Origin: Neoarius graeffei
Taxonomy: Eukaryota; Chordata; Actinopteri; Siluriformes; Ariidae
Length of the DNA: 64,000 nucleotides
Direction of reading: 5' to 3'
Assembly: GCF_027579695.1 (NCBI RefSeq)
Contig: NC_083572.1
Span: 14,570,915 to 14,634,914 of the forward strand
Position numbers and translations under genes: made by a program. Shown here in pieces: positions 21,741 through 33,394 of the stretch. The stretch's first letter is position 1. Every line of letters starts with the position of its first letter. Under the pieces are notes generated by a model. The model was not told where the DNA came from. It saw only the letters and a program-made list of their open reading frames with translations, and searched no databases.

Positions 21741-22074
21741 GTATCTTCCGATTAGATACTACTTTTATTACTTAGTTTTCATACATGTGGTAATGTCAAA
21801 GTTTAATCTAAGCTAATGTACATCTAAAAAAAGTTGTAAATGCAAGTGTTACATCAAGTATATTGCATGATATTAGAAGCAGTTGTCCTGCAATTCATGT
21901 GGGGTTGATCTATTGTTTTGAACCCACTCCTAGTAAGGGGAGTGCTTTGTCAGATTGAGTTCAGTAGGGAAAAGGGGAGAAAAGGGATTGCAGTTGTGCT
22001 CATGTTCTTAAAATATCTCCATGCAAATAACATGATGTTTATACCATTTTCTGTTGTTTTTGTTTACTTTATAG

Positions 22075-22398
22075 ATTGGTACAAGCATGCAGATTTTCCT
22101 GTCCAGACTGGAACCATCGCAGCCATTCATGCTCTGCGTCGGGGAACAGAAGAATAAGATCCACAAGTTCTACATAATCATTGACAGTCAGGCAGTACCA
22201 TGCAGAGCACAAACATCAGTAGCTGCATTTGACGAACTGTTCAAGGCACACTTTGTTTTCGGAACATCGTATTGTGAGGCACTTGATGGTTTTTACAGTT
22301 TCATTCAAACGGCAGTATACAATATTGATGTGGGCAAGACAAAAGAAAAACCAAGAGTCCAGGAACTGAGGGCCAGATATCACAATGTGAAAAAGTAA
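22075..22398 (+). pseudogene. C-terminal exon of the element's accessory protein
   Basis: After an acceptor TTTATAG the frame reads IGTSMQIFLSRLEPSQPFML, KIHKFYIIIDSQAVPC, FDELFKAHFVFGTSYCEALD, FIQTAVYNIDVGKTKEKPRV, ELRARYHNVKK and stops. I recall this C-terminal block from many fish and cnidarian proteins encoded beside the C2H2-type transposase below. Upstream exons are missing. Its phase does not match the donor at 21740, so it is not a continuation of the HECT-associated gene. Confidence 0.6.
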
Positions 22399-22432
22399 TT
22401 TGCCATAATAAGGGTCATAAATTGTATGATTT

Positions 22433-24931
22433 ATGTTCACTTGTTTTATTTACAAAACATTGCATTCAAACTCTTATCTGATTTGCCGTCATTTAAAATT
22501 TCATCATGGCCTTTATCCAGGAAAATATTTGCGTTTGAGTTGTGCAGAAACTGGATGTTCATCAGTATTTGGAACTTATTCTGGATTTAAAAAACATTTA
22601 GTTCGGACTCATGGAAATTTGGTTCCTTGTAATGAACATGAGGGAGATGGAGGGAGTACGGAGGGTGCGTCACAAGGTGGATGGGATCATACTGCCTTTG
22701 AGGCTTTAGAGAGTAGCAATGCTGAAACTGAAGGACAGGCAATGGAGAGCTCTTCTGTTTGTGAAATTAATTTGGATGATATGTGTGGGTCTTTGGTTGC
22801 ACAGTTGCAAGCTAACATGGTAGGTCAGAGTTAAGTTCAAGTAGCAGTTGAAACAATTGAAGAATTAGTTGATGGCATACAAACCCAGGCAAAGGAGGCA
22901 GTTCTTAGTAATATTCCATCAGAGCTTCGTGAGACTGTTGAGCGATGTTTCCGTTCCATTGAAAATCCACTGATTAAATTTAATACGCTAGCTAAACGCC
23001 GGAGGTACTATGAAGAGAAGTGGCAAATTGTACAACCAGTGGAACATGTTCTAGGTGTTAGATTTGATGTTAGACGTGACAGGAAAACTGGAATGTACAG
23101 CCAGGTTCCTGTTACAGATAAGTTTGTGTATGTCCCAGTCCTTGAAACGATCAGGACTATGTTTAACAACAAAGAAATATTAGAGGCTTTTCATCAGACA
23201 AAAGAAAACAAAGTTTTTTATGAAGACATTTGTGATGGTGAATATGTCAGGACTAACAGATTGTTTTCCTGTGAAAAAAATGCGTTACAACTTCAACTTT
23301 ACTATGATGATTTTGAGATGGCTAATCCCCTGGGGTCCAAAAAAGGGATCCACAAGCTTGGGTGTATTTATTTTATTTTGAGGAATCTTCCTCCAAAATT
23401 CAACTCTGTTGTAATGAACATTCAACTAGTTTTGCTTTTTCACACGTCTGACATTAAGAAGTATGGTTTTGATGTTATTTTGAAGCCTCTTGTGGACGAC
23501 TTAAAATGTTTGGAAAGGGATGGTGTGTCTACTCCTGTATCTGAAAACCCATTACGAGGGAGTGTTGTTCAGATCACAGGAGACAATCTTGCACTTCATG
23601 GTCTGTTTGGATTCGTTGAATCATTCAGTGCCACATACTGTTGCCGGTTTTGCTTAGCGGATAGGGATGCACTGCAGAGTATTGTTTCAGAGGATCAGCC
23701 TGATATTATTTTTCGGTCTAAAGAACTTCATTCCCAGCACTGCAGTACTTTACAGGACAATCCAGAGATGTCATCAGCTTTTGGTGTGAAAAGAGCTTGC
23801 TTGTTAAACACACTAGAGTATTACCACACTTGTGATAACTTTGCTGTGGACATAATGCACGACATATTGGAAGGTGTGGCCCAGTATGAACTGAAACTTG
23901 TTTACCAGTACTTAGTTGATACAAAGACAATTACGGTGAATGATTTGTGTGAACGGATTGTCGCTTTCAACTCTGGGTACATTGAAAGAAAAAATCGTCC
24001 AACTGCTTTAAAGATGGATGACAGTAAAGACCTTGGTTTAAATGCGAGTCAGGCATGGTGTTTGTTGCGCAACACACCACTCATTTTTGGAGATCTCTTT
24101 GAAAACAATGATTCTATATGGCACTTGCTTTTACTTTTGTTACAAATTGTATATATTGTTTTTTCTCCTCATATAACAGAAGGTATGGTTTGTTTTCTTA
24201 AACATTTGATTACAGATCACCACAACCTTTTCAAGACCATATTCCCAACCAAAAGACTGATACCCAAGCACCACTTTTTAGTGCATTATCCGAGCTGTAT
24301 AAGGAAAATAGGCCCCATTCTTCATGTTTGGTGTATGCGGTTTGAAGCGAAGCACAATTTTTTCAAGCGCTCTGTTAAGAACTTTAAAAATGTTACTAAA
24401 ACTATGGTGAATGCACATCAATCACACATGGCCTTTTATTGGGAAACTTTTAATTTTGAAAGGTTTGAGCATGGACCGACTTGTATTGAAATGGTGTCTA
24501 ATTTGGAGGGATGCGATGTGATATGTCAGTCTCTCAAGCTTAGTCCAAATTATGATGCTCAAACAACTAGCTGGGTAAAATATTTTGGTACTGAGTATCA
24601 TGCTGGATTATTTGTGTGTTGTGGTCTACAGTCTGAGATGCCTTTATTTAAAAAAATTATCAATGTTATTTTGAAGGATGGCTGTGCATATCTTGTACTG
24701 TGCGAAGTGGTAACTTTGGGGTTTGATGACCATTTAAGTGCATTTTGTATAGAAGAAAAACTTTGCCCTTTTCACATTGTTAGTATTGAAGGGTTGTTTC
24801 ATTATAAACCTTTTGATAAACAGTTTTCCTATAATTCTGATGGAAAAGTCTATATCAGGGATGCCAGGGTGAAATTGGTTAGGGGGCCAGATTTTTTTAA
24901 GTGGGACCTCGGGGGCCGAATTACACCTTAG
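22433..24931 (+). pseudogene. C2H2-linked CACTA/KDZ-type transposase, one in-frame stop
   Basis: A single frame carries a C2H2-like region (CRHLKFHHGLYPGKYLRLSC, then SGFKKHLVRTHG), an acidic linker, then a TAA at 22832-22834. The same frame stays open through KRRRYYEEKWQIVQPVEHVL to the end. Candidate RNase H-fold acidic residues: Asp in ITGDNLALHGLFGF, Asp in VDIMHDILEGVAQYE, Glu in WCMRFEAKHNFFKR, plus a CRFCLADRDA cysteine pair. The last ~25 residues (after GKVYI) come from the left end of the inserted hAT at 24856. Apart from the stop and the replaced tail the enzyme (~830 codons) looks intact. Confidence 0.75.
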
Positions 24932-25721
24932 GTACTCAACACATGGATATACTGTTTTTAAAATGATACCAACAACACATCGAAAAGGAATTGTATTGGC
25001 ACCACAATAGCCTCACAATGAGGCATACAATTACATAGCAGATATTTACCCTTTGAAAATGTGACACGGACATATCCATGCAAGTAGTCCACATTTATAA
25101 ATTAGAAATGCAACAAAATAGACTAGGTGCCAATGCCAACACATTTTCTACAAATAACACAAGAATTTTGATCATATTTATTGAAGGCTTACACATAAAA
25201 GCATTGTTAGGCCAAAATTAGGCCAATTAAAAAAGTCAAGGCCAAACACTCCTAAACAAGTCACAGAAATAAGTGCCAGAACAAAGCAATCCAAAAAATA
25301 AGCAAAGTGACTTAATATTCAGTAGAAAAACGTAAGGTTCTTGAAAAAAGCCAGATATGACCTCACATTACATTGGCTCAACAACAGATGGCATGTTTCC
25401 TTTGCCAGTCATACAACTCCAACCCACATTTTCACAAACCCATGCCTATGGCATTAGCCTACTGTACAGCATACATCAGTAAAATCCAACCCATTTTATT
25501 CCCTCCCAACCATATCACACAGGAATATGATGAATGGGAAGACAAACCTACTTCAGCTACATTTTACTTGTCGAAGCTAGACACCTTTTAACTTTCACTA
25601 GCTTTTCGACATTGGGGGACAGGTTCTGGGCCGTGGCTATTTTCATAACGTCATTGAGATGTTCGTGTGTCAGGCGATTACGCAGTTTCGATTTATTAAT
25701 ATTCATCACAGAAAAGGCCTG

Positions 25722-27081
25722 TGTGGCAGAGTGTGATTTGACAGATAGGAAAAAGACTTGATTTAGAGAAAAGACTGAACACATGTCATTTATATTATAG
25801 AACTGCCACTTTATAGAAATTTCAGTGTTATAATTCACTCCTGCTGAGAATAAATTCACCAGCAGATGGCGCTCTCACATAGGAATACACATAGGAAGCT
25901 TGCAAATCGCTGACATCAGAACGAAGTGTTGTCAATGAATGAATATACGTGAATGAGAGCGCTATCTGACCTGTTGCATCTTTGTGTATTCCCAACAGGT
26001 AAATACACTCAAAACATAATTCTGTAAACAGTAACACTTATAGGAGCACAGATAGCGACCTGTGTAATGGTTGTAATGGTATTAGCAATGAGTTTTCCTG
26101 TCAGTTGTTTCTGGTGCAGCGAGGGCGGCCAGTTAATGGTCACCAGTGAAGCCACTGAGTGTTTGGTACAAAATAACCTGTCAGCTAAATGAGGAATGCA
26201 GTTTGGAGATGGATATGTAATGTATGAGGTTTACTGTGAAATGTGCTAGTAATGAATATGTTTACCGTAGCCTAAACATGCTAGTAATGAATATTGCAGG
26301 TAGTTGGGTTTCGTTCTGTGTTTACCTCAGCCCTAATGAACGAACGTTAGCTAGCCTAATGCTAATCGCGATTGCTAACTCTTAGCATTTAAGCATTACA
26401 GTAGAGGGTACTTGTCTGTATGTGGTTGCTGAGGGAAGGATATACCAAGACACGATTGTTCTTTAAAGTGTTATGTGTCACACTATTTCTGTATCTATTT
26501 TATTGTTATTCCCTGTTGAGTGAGAAATGTAAATTGAATGGCAAGAATATAAGCAAGACAAATGTTGATCCGTGGTGGGAACGTTATAAATGCACGTGCA
26601 GGCACAGGAACACACACACACGCGCACACACAACGCACCCACCCACAAACACACTAGATCTTCTCCCAGTAGACACTAAGATTTATCTGCATGTTTACTA
26701 TGTAGAGAGACATGATTATTGATTGAAATGCATACTGTTATTGTTGATGTAAGATGTTGAATTTGGTTACTGGCGAAATACTTCCTTTTAATGGAATACA
26801 TGTCCATAGAGAGTGAATGCACACACAGTATTTTGTCTATTGTAAGGGACCAGAACGTGGCATATGATCAGTTGTATGTTAAGTAACACCTATGTTATTA
26901 TTTACAGTTAGTATGGAATCCAATATGAAATAGCTGACATCAGAACGAAGTGTTGTCAATGAATGAATGTACGTGAATGAGAGCGCTATCTGACCTGTTG
27001 CATCTTTGTGTATTCCCAACAGATGATATTTCATTAAATATGTTACTCCAGACCACAGTGTCATTTTTGGGACCCGTAACA
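25722..27081 (+). repeat. 5' LTR with 1,024-bp internal extra segment
   Basis: 25722-25998 plus 27023-27081 match the whole 3' LTR (a 3-base gap near 25776 apart). The extra segment 25999-27022 begins GTAAATAC, ends CCCAACAG, and its last 90 bp (26933-27022) repeat 25909-25998. Deleting either copy with the spacer gives exactly the 3' LTR structure. Confidence 0.92.
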
Positions 27082-27086
27082 TATTT

Positions 27087-27104
27087 TGGCGAGCCAGCCA
27101 GGAG
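27087..27104 (-). promoter_or_regulatory. Primer binding site, tRNA-Arg
   Basis: TGGCGAGCCAGCCAGGAG, 5 bases after the 5' LTR, is complementary over 18 bases to the 3' end (…CTGGCTGGCTCGCCA) of vertebrate tRNA-Arg(ACG). It would prime minus-strand DNA synthesis. Confidence 0.85.
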
Positions 27105-27162
27105 GAATAGTTAACAAGAAAACACCACCCCTTTCATACGGAGACGAGCCTTGAGTGAGACA

Positions 27163-28599
27163 ATGGGAGACATCCAGTATCTTCGAGACAAAGTGAGTGA
27201 AGCACTGTGGCAGTTGGTGGAGAAGGAACTTTCTGAAGTCTGCATGTATCTGAAATGCGACGGACTGGACAGAGGAGAACCCTGCAGCAGGACCCGGAGA
27301 TCACTCATCAAAATGGTCGAAGGTTTGCTGGATGAAAAAGAGGAAACTCAGGAAGAAAGTGAGGTTAGTTCATTATTGACTGACACACTGTCATTTGTGA
27401 CTGAGATGGGGGAATGGGCTGCCCTGGAACAGACTGTTTTCGAGGAACCCAGCCAATGTAAAGGGCTGGGTGAAAAGTACCTGCAGCCCAGTCACACTAG
27501 ATATGAGACAGAGGAACACACACGAGACAATGTGGATGCAAAACTCAGCCACAGGCCTACTCTGTTTTGTAGCAGACGCGAACAGCCTGCTGGATTGCCT
27601 GAGGTCACACTGAGAAGAGAGTTTAAGATCTTTGGGCAAATCGGGGAGAGTGGTCAGAAGGATAAACTATCTTACCTTAGCCTGATCAGACAGATTGAAG
27701 TAGGACTGGACAAAGGACACTCAGATACAGAGATAATTGAGGCGGTGATCAGAGCCATAACCCCAGGTCTACCTTTGAGAGATATGCTAGAAATCAAGCG
27801 CGGGCTAACACTTAATTCCCTGTTCACAATCCTAAAAGGCCACTATAAAGTAGACAGTGCCACCGACCTCTATCACCAACTGATCAACATATCGCAAGAC
27901 CAGAGGGAGACAGCGTTAAACTTTGTGTTCAGAGCTATTGAACTGAAGGACAAGCTCCTATGGAAGGCCACAAATGGGGATCTTGATGTGCAGTATAGCA
28001 GGGACACCATACAGCACAAATTCCTACGCTCAATCGCAACTGGATTGCTGAGTGACTCGGTGAAATTTCAGATCTTGCCCTACCTCAGTGATGTCAGAAC
28101 GTCAGATGAGGAATTGATTGAGCTAGTGAATGAGGCAACAAAACTGGAAGGTGAGCGTCTGGAGAAAAGGAAAAGGCTCACCACGGCAAGGAGTCCACGT
28201 GTGCAGGAACTTCACACAGAAACTCAGCCTGCTTGCCCAACTGTTCAAGTGTCTCAGCCACCCAAAGAAGCCAGCCCTGCTGCTACAGCGGTGGCAGTGA
28301 GGTCTGTGAAGGGAAAGGAGAACAAAGTGGAGACATTGTGTACACAGGAGATCATTGAAGAGCTCAGAACTGAAATGAAGCAAATGTTCCACGAAGGAAT
28401 GGAAGCCAATTCTACCCCATCATGGCCTAGGCGGCATGGTAGAGGTTGCAATAAGTGTCAAGAGGAACAGAATGGGGACAACTGTCAGCACTGCTTCAGG
28501 TGTGGTCGGGAGGGCCATTTCTCACGTGGATGCCGGGCACCAGTTGGGAATAACCAGTCGGGAAACGGACAGGGGCTGCTGAGATGGGACACTCAGTAG
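27163..28599 (+). CDS. gag: Gypsy gag polyprotein
   Basis: ATG at 27163 (the frame is open 4 codons further up from a TTG); ~478 residues. Capsid-like central region (LYHQLINISQDQRETALNFV), charged linker, and near residue 445 a CCHC zinc knuckle CFRCGREGHFSRGC that would bind the RNA. It ends at TAG 28597-28599, overlapping the next frame (-1), so pol is probably reached by ribosomal frameshifting. No internal stops. Function is virion-like particle assembly and RNA packaging, by family analogy. Confidence 0.9.
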   Translation: MGDIQYLRDKVSEALWQLVEKELSEVCMYLKCDGLDRGEPCSRTRRSLIKMVEGLLDEKEETQEESEVSSLLTDTLSFVTEMGEWAALEQTVFEEPSQCKGLGEKYLQPSHTRYETEEHTRDNVDAKLSHRPTLFCSRREQPAGLPEVTLRREFKIFGQIGESGQKDKLSYLSLIRQIEVGLDKGHSDTEIIEAVIRAITPGLPLRDMLEIKRGLTLNSLFTILKGHYKVDSATDLYHQLINISQDQRETALNFVFRAIELKDKLLWKATNGDLDVQYSRDTIQHKFLRSIATGLLSDSVKFQILPYLSDVRTSDEELIELVNEATKLEGERLEKRKRLTTARSPRVQELHTETQPACPTVQVSQPPKEASPAATAVAVRSVKGKENKVETLCTQEIIEELRTEMKQMFHEGMEANSTPSWPRRHGRGCNKCQEEQNGDNCQHCFRCGREGHFSRGCRAPVGNNQSGNGQGLLRWDTQ

Positions 28600-29372
28600 T
28601 TCCTCAAGAAAAGTCCCACCCACTACAAAACAGCCAGTCCACTCAAAACGCCCCAATGGACATAAAGGTAGCCAGTAATAATCCTTCTAAGCCGTTCAGG
28701 GTTCAGTACTTATCACCCCAACACCAGTCGCAGCTAGTCAAACTGGTAGGGAGACGATGCATGGTCAGCTGCTTCCTGGACAACCATCCAGTTGAAGCAT
28801 TGTGGGACACTGGGGCTCAGTCTAGTGTAATTAATGACCGTTGGCGACAGCAGCACCTCCCTCATACAACCATTAGACCCATCAAGGAACTACTAGGGGA
28901 AGACACGCTCACTGTTCATGCAGCTAATAACACACCAATTCCCTACCTTGGCTGGATTGAGGTGAATTTCACACTGGCTGGAGAACCAGATACAGTAACA
29001 GAACTAAGAGTCCCCCTGTTAGTGTCCAGTGACCCAGCAGTGGCCGATGACCCCATAATAGGCTATAATGTAATTGAGACTGTCTTCCAGCAAGAGGGGG
29101 GCAAAGCTGCTCTGGAGAGACAAGAACTGGTACACAAGGTGAGCAAAGCTTTCGCCATAACAGTGAGCAGGGCACAGACAGTAATGAAACTGATGCAGCA
29201 CTCAAAGACTCAACCTAACACTGGTGTTGTCAGGACAGGGTGGAAGAGAATGTTAGTACCAGCAAAACAAGTGATCACTGCTCATGTCCGAGCTCACATC
29301 AGCCCTCAGCTGATGTGGGCCAGGATGTGTACTTCTCACCAGATGTGCTCCACCCACCACAAGAAGGCCTAG
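28584..29372 (+). pseudogene. pro: Gypsy protease region, frame-broken from pol
   Basis: Starts in the -1 frame relative to gag with a short overlap. It contains the aspartic-protease motif ALWDTGAQSSVINDRW near 28800 and LVSSDPAVADDPIIGYNVIE downstream. Similarity to the pol leader shifts frame near 29300, and this frame then stops at 29372. The break looks like an indel, not a programmed shift, because both sides fit one continuous protein. Confidence 0.85.
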
Positions 29373-32300
29373 TCATCAATGAAGTGCTCGTTCGAATTCC
29401 AGATAAGAAGAGGATGTATGTACCCATCCCCATAAGTAACACCACAGACCACAACATTGTCCTGGAGCTACACCGAATCATGGGACATTTAGAGGCAGTG
29501 AAGACTGTGTATGCACCAGAAACACAGGCTGTGGACAAGCCACTGGAGGACAAGTCGATGTCCAATTCTGTCGACACACAGTGCAGTCAGAGAAGGCACC
29601 AGCAGTCACAGGTGTGGGATCCCCCAGTGAACCTTGACCATTTAACAAACACAGAACAGGAAGTAGCAAAGCAAATGCTAAGAGAGGAATGCCAGACCTT
29701 TGCCTATGATGAGCAGGACGTTGGGTACATCCCCTCTCTCAAAATGCATATCACTCTTCAGGACACCCGTCCGGTGCAGAAAACTTACATGTCCGTCCCT
29801 AAACCTCTACATAAGGAAATTAAAGAATACCTGCAGGACCTCTTGAACAGGGGGTGGATTAAGCCGTCCCGGTCACCATACTCTTCACCAGTCGTATATG
29901 TGCGGAAGAAGGACGGTGGGCTATGGCTGTGCTGTAACTATCGAGAGTTGAATCAAAAGTCAGTCTCAGATCGCCACCCCATCCCAAGAATTCAGGACAT
30001 GTTGGATGCACTAGGTGGGAGCTCATGGTTCTCAGTCCTGGACCAGGGAAAGGCGTACCACCAAGGGTCCCTTGATGAAGAGAGTCAACCGTTGACAGCA
30101 TTCATAACTCCGTGGGGCCTCTACCAGTGGGTGCGTATACCATTTGGTTTAAGCTCCGCCCCTGCAGAATTCCAACGTAGCATGGAACACTGTCTAGCTG
30201 GGTTGAGGGACACTATCTGTTTACCTTACTTAGATGACAACCTCGTACACAGCAGCAGCTTTGAAGACCATCTCAAACATGTCCGAGCTGTGCTTCAGCG
30301 CTACCAGGAGCATGGGGTAAAGCTCACTCCAAAGAAATGTGACCTTTTCCAGAGAAGAGTGAAGTTCCTTGGGAGGATAGTGACCGGTGAAGGCTACACA
30401 ATGGACCCAGGTGAAACTGCGCCTGTGAAAGCCCTGAAAGAGAAAACACCAGCTACGGTGGGTGACCTGCGTCAGCTGTTAGGATTTCTCTCTTACTACC
30501 GGGCTTATGTCCCTAACTTTTCACGGATTGCCCAGCCTTTGTATGCATTACTGACTAGTGCCCATGTCGAGAGCACCACGCCAGAGTCGTCAGACCCCCA
30601 CTGCAGGAAAAAGAGGAGGCCTGGTGAGGCAGAGAGAGCACAACTCCCATCATGCACTCCAATACAGTGGACCAGTTCACACCAAGTTGTTCTCAACCAG
30701 TTGATAGACACCCTCATGACGCCTCCAGTCCTGGCCTACCCTGACTTCACGCAGCCATTTGTGTTGCACTGTGATGCATCCCAGGAGGGTTTGGGCGCGG
30801 TTCTGTACCAACGGCAGGAGGGGAGGATGAGGGTGATCGGTTATGGCTCACGTACCCTTAGTATATCAGAGAAGAACTACCATCTCCACTCAGGAAAATT
30901 GGAATTCTTGGCATTGAAGTGGGCGATATGTGAACGATTCCGTGACTACCTCTTCCACGCCCCATCTTTTGTCGTATACACAGACAACAACCCCTTGACG
31001 TACGTGCTCACTTCAGCTAAACTCAACGCTACCGGACATCGGTGGGTGGCGGAATTGGCGGATTTCAATTTCACCATACGGTACTGGCCTGGGAAGAACA
31101 ATGCTGATGCGGATGGACTATCCCGTATGCCCATGGACCTGGAGAGCTACATGGAGAAGTGCACAGAAGAAGTGTGTCAGGATGCTATTAGTGCATCGTT
31201 TGAAGGAGTGATGGTAGAGAGAGAGAGCCCTCGCCAAGGGGTAGGAGTGGTCCAGCTATGTGCCCTTCAGTTCGTGAAAGATGGTGGCAATAGCAACCCT
31301 GGCCAGTCACTCATCCCTGCACAAATCCGAAAAGCTCAAGAGGAAGACAGCATAATTGGCAAGGTTCTAGATTATAGGCGAAAGAACCATCGCCCCGGGA
31401 GAGCGGAAACAAAGAAGGAGCATCCAGAAGTGGCCCTACTGTTAAAACAGTGGACAACTCTCTTTGTCGATGAGGATGGAATACTGCGGCGAAAGACCTC
31501 CAGACGAGAACAGCTTCTGCTACCTAGAACTTACCACTCATTGGTCTTTAAAGAGTTGCACAAAGACATGGGCCACTTGGGGGTGGAGAGAACACTCGGT
31601 CTGATTAGGGAGAGGTTTTATTGGCCCCAGATGGAGAGGGATGTGGAACACTTTGTCACAAAGGAGTGTGAGTGCCTGAAGAAAAAGAGGCCAAACAAAC
31701 AGACCCGAGCCCCTCTGATACCCATACATACCACCTACCCTTTTGAAATTGTATCCATAGACTTTCTACATTTGGACAAGTGCAAACATGGATATGAGCA
31801 CATCTTAGTAGTTATGGATCATTTCACAAGATTTGCCCAGGCATATGCCACTAAAGACGCATCTGCTAAAACAGTGGCGGATAAGATCTTCAACGACTAT
31901 GCACTGAAATTCGGATTTCCGAGTAAACTACATCACGATTTGGGCAAGGAATTTGAGAACAAATTGATGGCCAGACTGAAACAGCTGTCAGGCATCCATG
32001 AGTCCCATACTACGCCCTATCACCCGCAAGGTAATGGGCAGGTAGAGCGGTTTAACCGCACCCTGTTAGCCATGCTACGGACCCTCGCGGATGAGGAGAA
32101 ACTGAACTGGAAAGAATCACTAGCAAAAGTTGTGCATGCATACAATTGCACACGTAGCGATGCAACAGGCTACTCACCCTATTACCTTCTCTTCGGTCGA
32201 TCGCCCCGCCTGCCAATCGATCTCTTGTTCAACTTGCCAACAGGGGATTCACACCATACTTACCAGGATTACGTAAAAACCTGGAAAAAGAGAATGGAGG

Positions 32301-33355
32301 ATGCATATGAGATAGCGTCTAAGACAGCCAGGAAATGTGCAGCTCGGGGCAAAGCTCAGTACGACAAGAGAGTACAAGGGGGTGACCTCAATGTAGGCGA
32401 CCGGGTCCTTGTCTGCAACCTCACTCCCAGAGGAGGGACAGGAAAGATTCGATCACACTGGGAGGATCAGGTCTACATTGTGAAAGGACGGAAAGGTGAC
32501 AACAGTCCTGTTTACGAGGTAAGCCCTGAGACTGGCCAAGGCAGAAACAGGGTCCTCCATAGGAACCTTCTCCTTCCCTGTGACTGCTTGCCTCTGGAAG
32601 AACATGGGGGGTCAAAGCACCAACCAGGAAACATCATTGCTGCTTGTCCGAGGAACAAGTCTCAGCCAAATCTAAGACAGCCCACGGCAGACAGTGACTC
32701 AGACGACGAGGACAGGGTCGCTTATCAGCGGCATCAGGGCACCAACAAGGACCCTTGCAAGCAATCCTCCTTGAACCCCCAAGCAGAGCCTTTCTGTTTA
32801 AGGCAGCAGCTACAGGGTTGTCCTCGAAAGGATGTGCCACTACATGAGTTAGAAGAGGATGTGCCACTACAGCATCAATTAGAAGAGGATGTGCCACAAC
32901 AGCATCAGCTAGAAGAGGATGTGCCACTACAGCATCAATTAGAAGAGGATGTGCCACTACAGCATCAGTTAGAAGAGGATGTGCCACTACAGCATCAATT
33001 AGAAGAGGATGTGCCACTACAGCATCAGTTAGAAGAGGATGTGCCACTACAGCATCAATTAGAAGAGGATGTGCCACTACAGCATCAGTTAGAAGAGGAT
33101 GTGCCACTACAGCATCGTACACCAGCTTCCACCTCATCTAATGCTAGTGAGGAGGCTGACACCTCTGACTCAGAGGGAAGTCAGCCACAGCAGGGGAGAC
33201 AACAACCGAAGAGACTGAGAAAGCGACCGGTGATGTTGAGGTATGACACATTGGGCCAACCATGCTATGCACAGCGGGATTGTAAGGTAACAGAGACTCG
33301 AATCTCAGAGCCTGTGACTTTTTGGCGCCCCTGGGCCAGTGTGACCATGGTATAG
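29240..33355 (+). CDS. pol: Gypsy pol: reverse transcriptase, RNase H, integrase
   Basis: ~1,371 open codons; genuine homology starts near 29305. [15 protein letters not shown] and the YLDD catalytic box at ~329-332. RNase [14 protein letters not shown] (~510) and [12 protein letters not shown] (~580). Integrase: HHCC finger [14 protein letters not shown]...ECECLKKK (~772-815; the first Cys of the usual CxxC is shifted), DDE residues in [19 protein letters not shown] and GQVERFNRT. It has a lineage-specific C-terminal tail with nine 10-residue repeats, then [16 protein letters not shown]. Severed from gag-pro by a frameshift, so this copy cannot make a full polyprotein. Confidence 0.92.
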   Translation: MEENVSTSKTSDHCSCPSSHQPSADVGQDVYFSPDVLHPPQEGLVINEVLVRIPDKKRMYVPIPISNTTDHNIVLELHRIMGHLEAVKTVYAPETQAVDKPLEDKSMSNSVDTQCSQRRHQQSQVWDPPVNLDHLTNTEQEVAKQMLREECQTFAYDEQDVGYIPSLKMHITLQDTRPVQKTYMSVPKPLHKEIKEYLQDLLNRGWIKPSRSPYSSPVVYVRKKDGGLWLCCNYRELNQKSVSDRHPIPRIQDMLDALGGSSWFSVLDQGKAYHQGSLDEESQPLTAFITPWGLYQWVRIPFGLSSAPAEFQRSMEHCLAGLRDTICLPYLDDNLVHSSSFEDHLKHVRAVLQRYQEHGVKLTPKKCDLFQRRVKFLGRIVTGEGYTMDPGETAPVKALKEKTPATVGDLRQLLGFLSYYRAYVPNFSRIAQPLYALLTSAHVESTTPESSDPHCRKKRRPGEAERAQLPSCTPIQWTSSHQVVLNQLIDTLMTPPVLAYPDFTQPFVLHCDASQEGLGAVLYQRQEGRMRVIGYGSRTLSISEKNYHLHSGKLEFLALKWAICERFRDYLFHAPSFVVYTDNNPLTYVLTSAKLNATGHRWVAELADFNFTIRYWPGKNNADADGLSRMPMDLESYMEKCTEEVCQDAISASFEGVMVERESPRQGVGVVQLCALQFVKDGGNSNPGQSLIPAQIRKAQEEDSIIGKVLDYRRKNHRPGRAETKKEHPEVALLLKQWTTLFVDEDGILRRKTSRREQLLLPRTYHSLVFKELHKDMGHLGVERTLGLIRERFYWPQMERDVEHFVTKECECLKKKRPNKQTRAPLIPIHTTYPFEIVSIDFLHLDKCKHGYEHILVVMDHFTRFAQAYATKDASAKTVADKIFNDYALKFGFPSKLHHDLGKEFENKLMARLKQLSGIHESHTTPYHPQGNGQVERFNRTLLAMLRTLADEEKLNWKESLAKVVHAYNCTRSDATGYSPYYLLFGRSPRLPIDLLFNLPTGDSHHTYQDYVKTWKKRMEDAYEIASKTARKCAARGKAQYDKRVQGGDLNVGDRVLVCNLTPRGGTGKIRSHWEDQVYIVKGRKGDNSPVYEVSPETGQGRNRVLHRNLLLPCDCLPLEEHGGSKHQPGNIIAACPRNKSQPNLRQPTADSDSDDEDRVAYQRHQGTNKDPCKQSSLNPQAEPFCLRQQLQGCPRKDVPLHELEEDVPLQHQLEEDVPQQHQLEEDVPLQHQLEEDVPLQHQLEEDVPLQHQLEEDVPLQHQLEEDVPLQHQLEEDVPLQHQLEEDVPLQHRTPASTSSNASEEADTSDSEGSQPQQGRQQPKRLRKRPVMLRYDTLGQPCYAQRDCKVTETRISEPVTFWRPWASVTMV
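32838..33117 (+). repeat. 30-bp coding repeat in pol tail (60-bp higher order)
   Basis: Nine in-frame copies of a 30-bp unit encoding [10 protein letters not shown], preceded by a degenerate copy. Units alternate CAATTAGAAG and CAGTTAGAAG, so the array evolves as 60-bp pairs. The product is a strongly acidic tail. Confidence 0.93.
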
Positions 33356-33383
33356 TGACAAATGTCAGGAGACATTTATTTTT

Positions 33384-33394
33384 GTGGGGGAGAG
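33384..33394 (+). promoter_or_regulatory. Polypurine tract
   Basis: GTGGGGGAGAG immediately precedes the 3' LTR start (TGTGGC). This is the expected plus-strand primer position. Confidence 0.85.

Noticed and set aside
21918-22157. 79-codon frame overlapping the accessory exon
   Set aside because: Different frame from the recognisable FDELFKAHFVFGTSY block and no similarity of its own.
28584-29372. Programmed -1 frameshift between protease and RT
   Set aside because: Homology runs across the break without an overlap or slippery heptamer that I can see, so an indel is simpler; the gag/pro overlap is the better programmed site.
32634-33137. 167-codon minus-strand frame with DAVVAHPLL repeats
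   Set aside because: Antisense shadow of the 30-bp coding repeat in the Gypsy pol tail.
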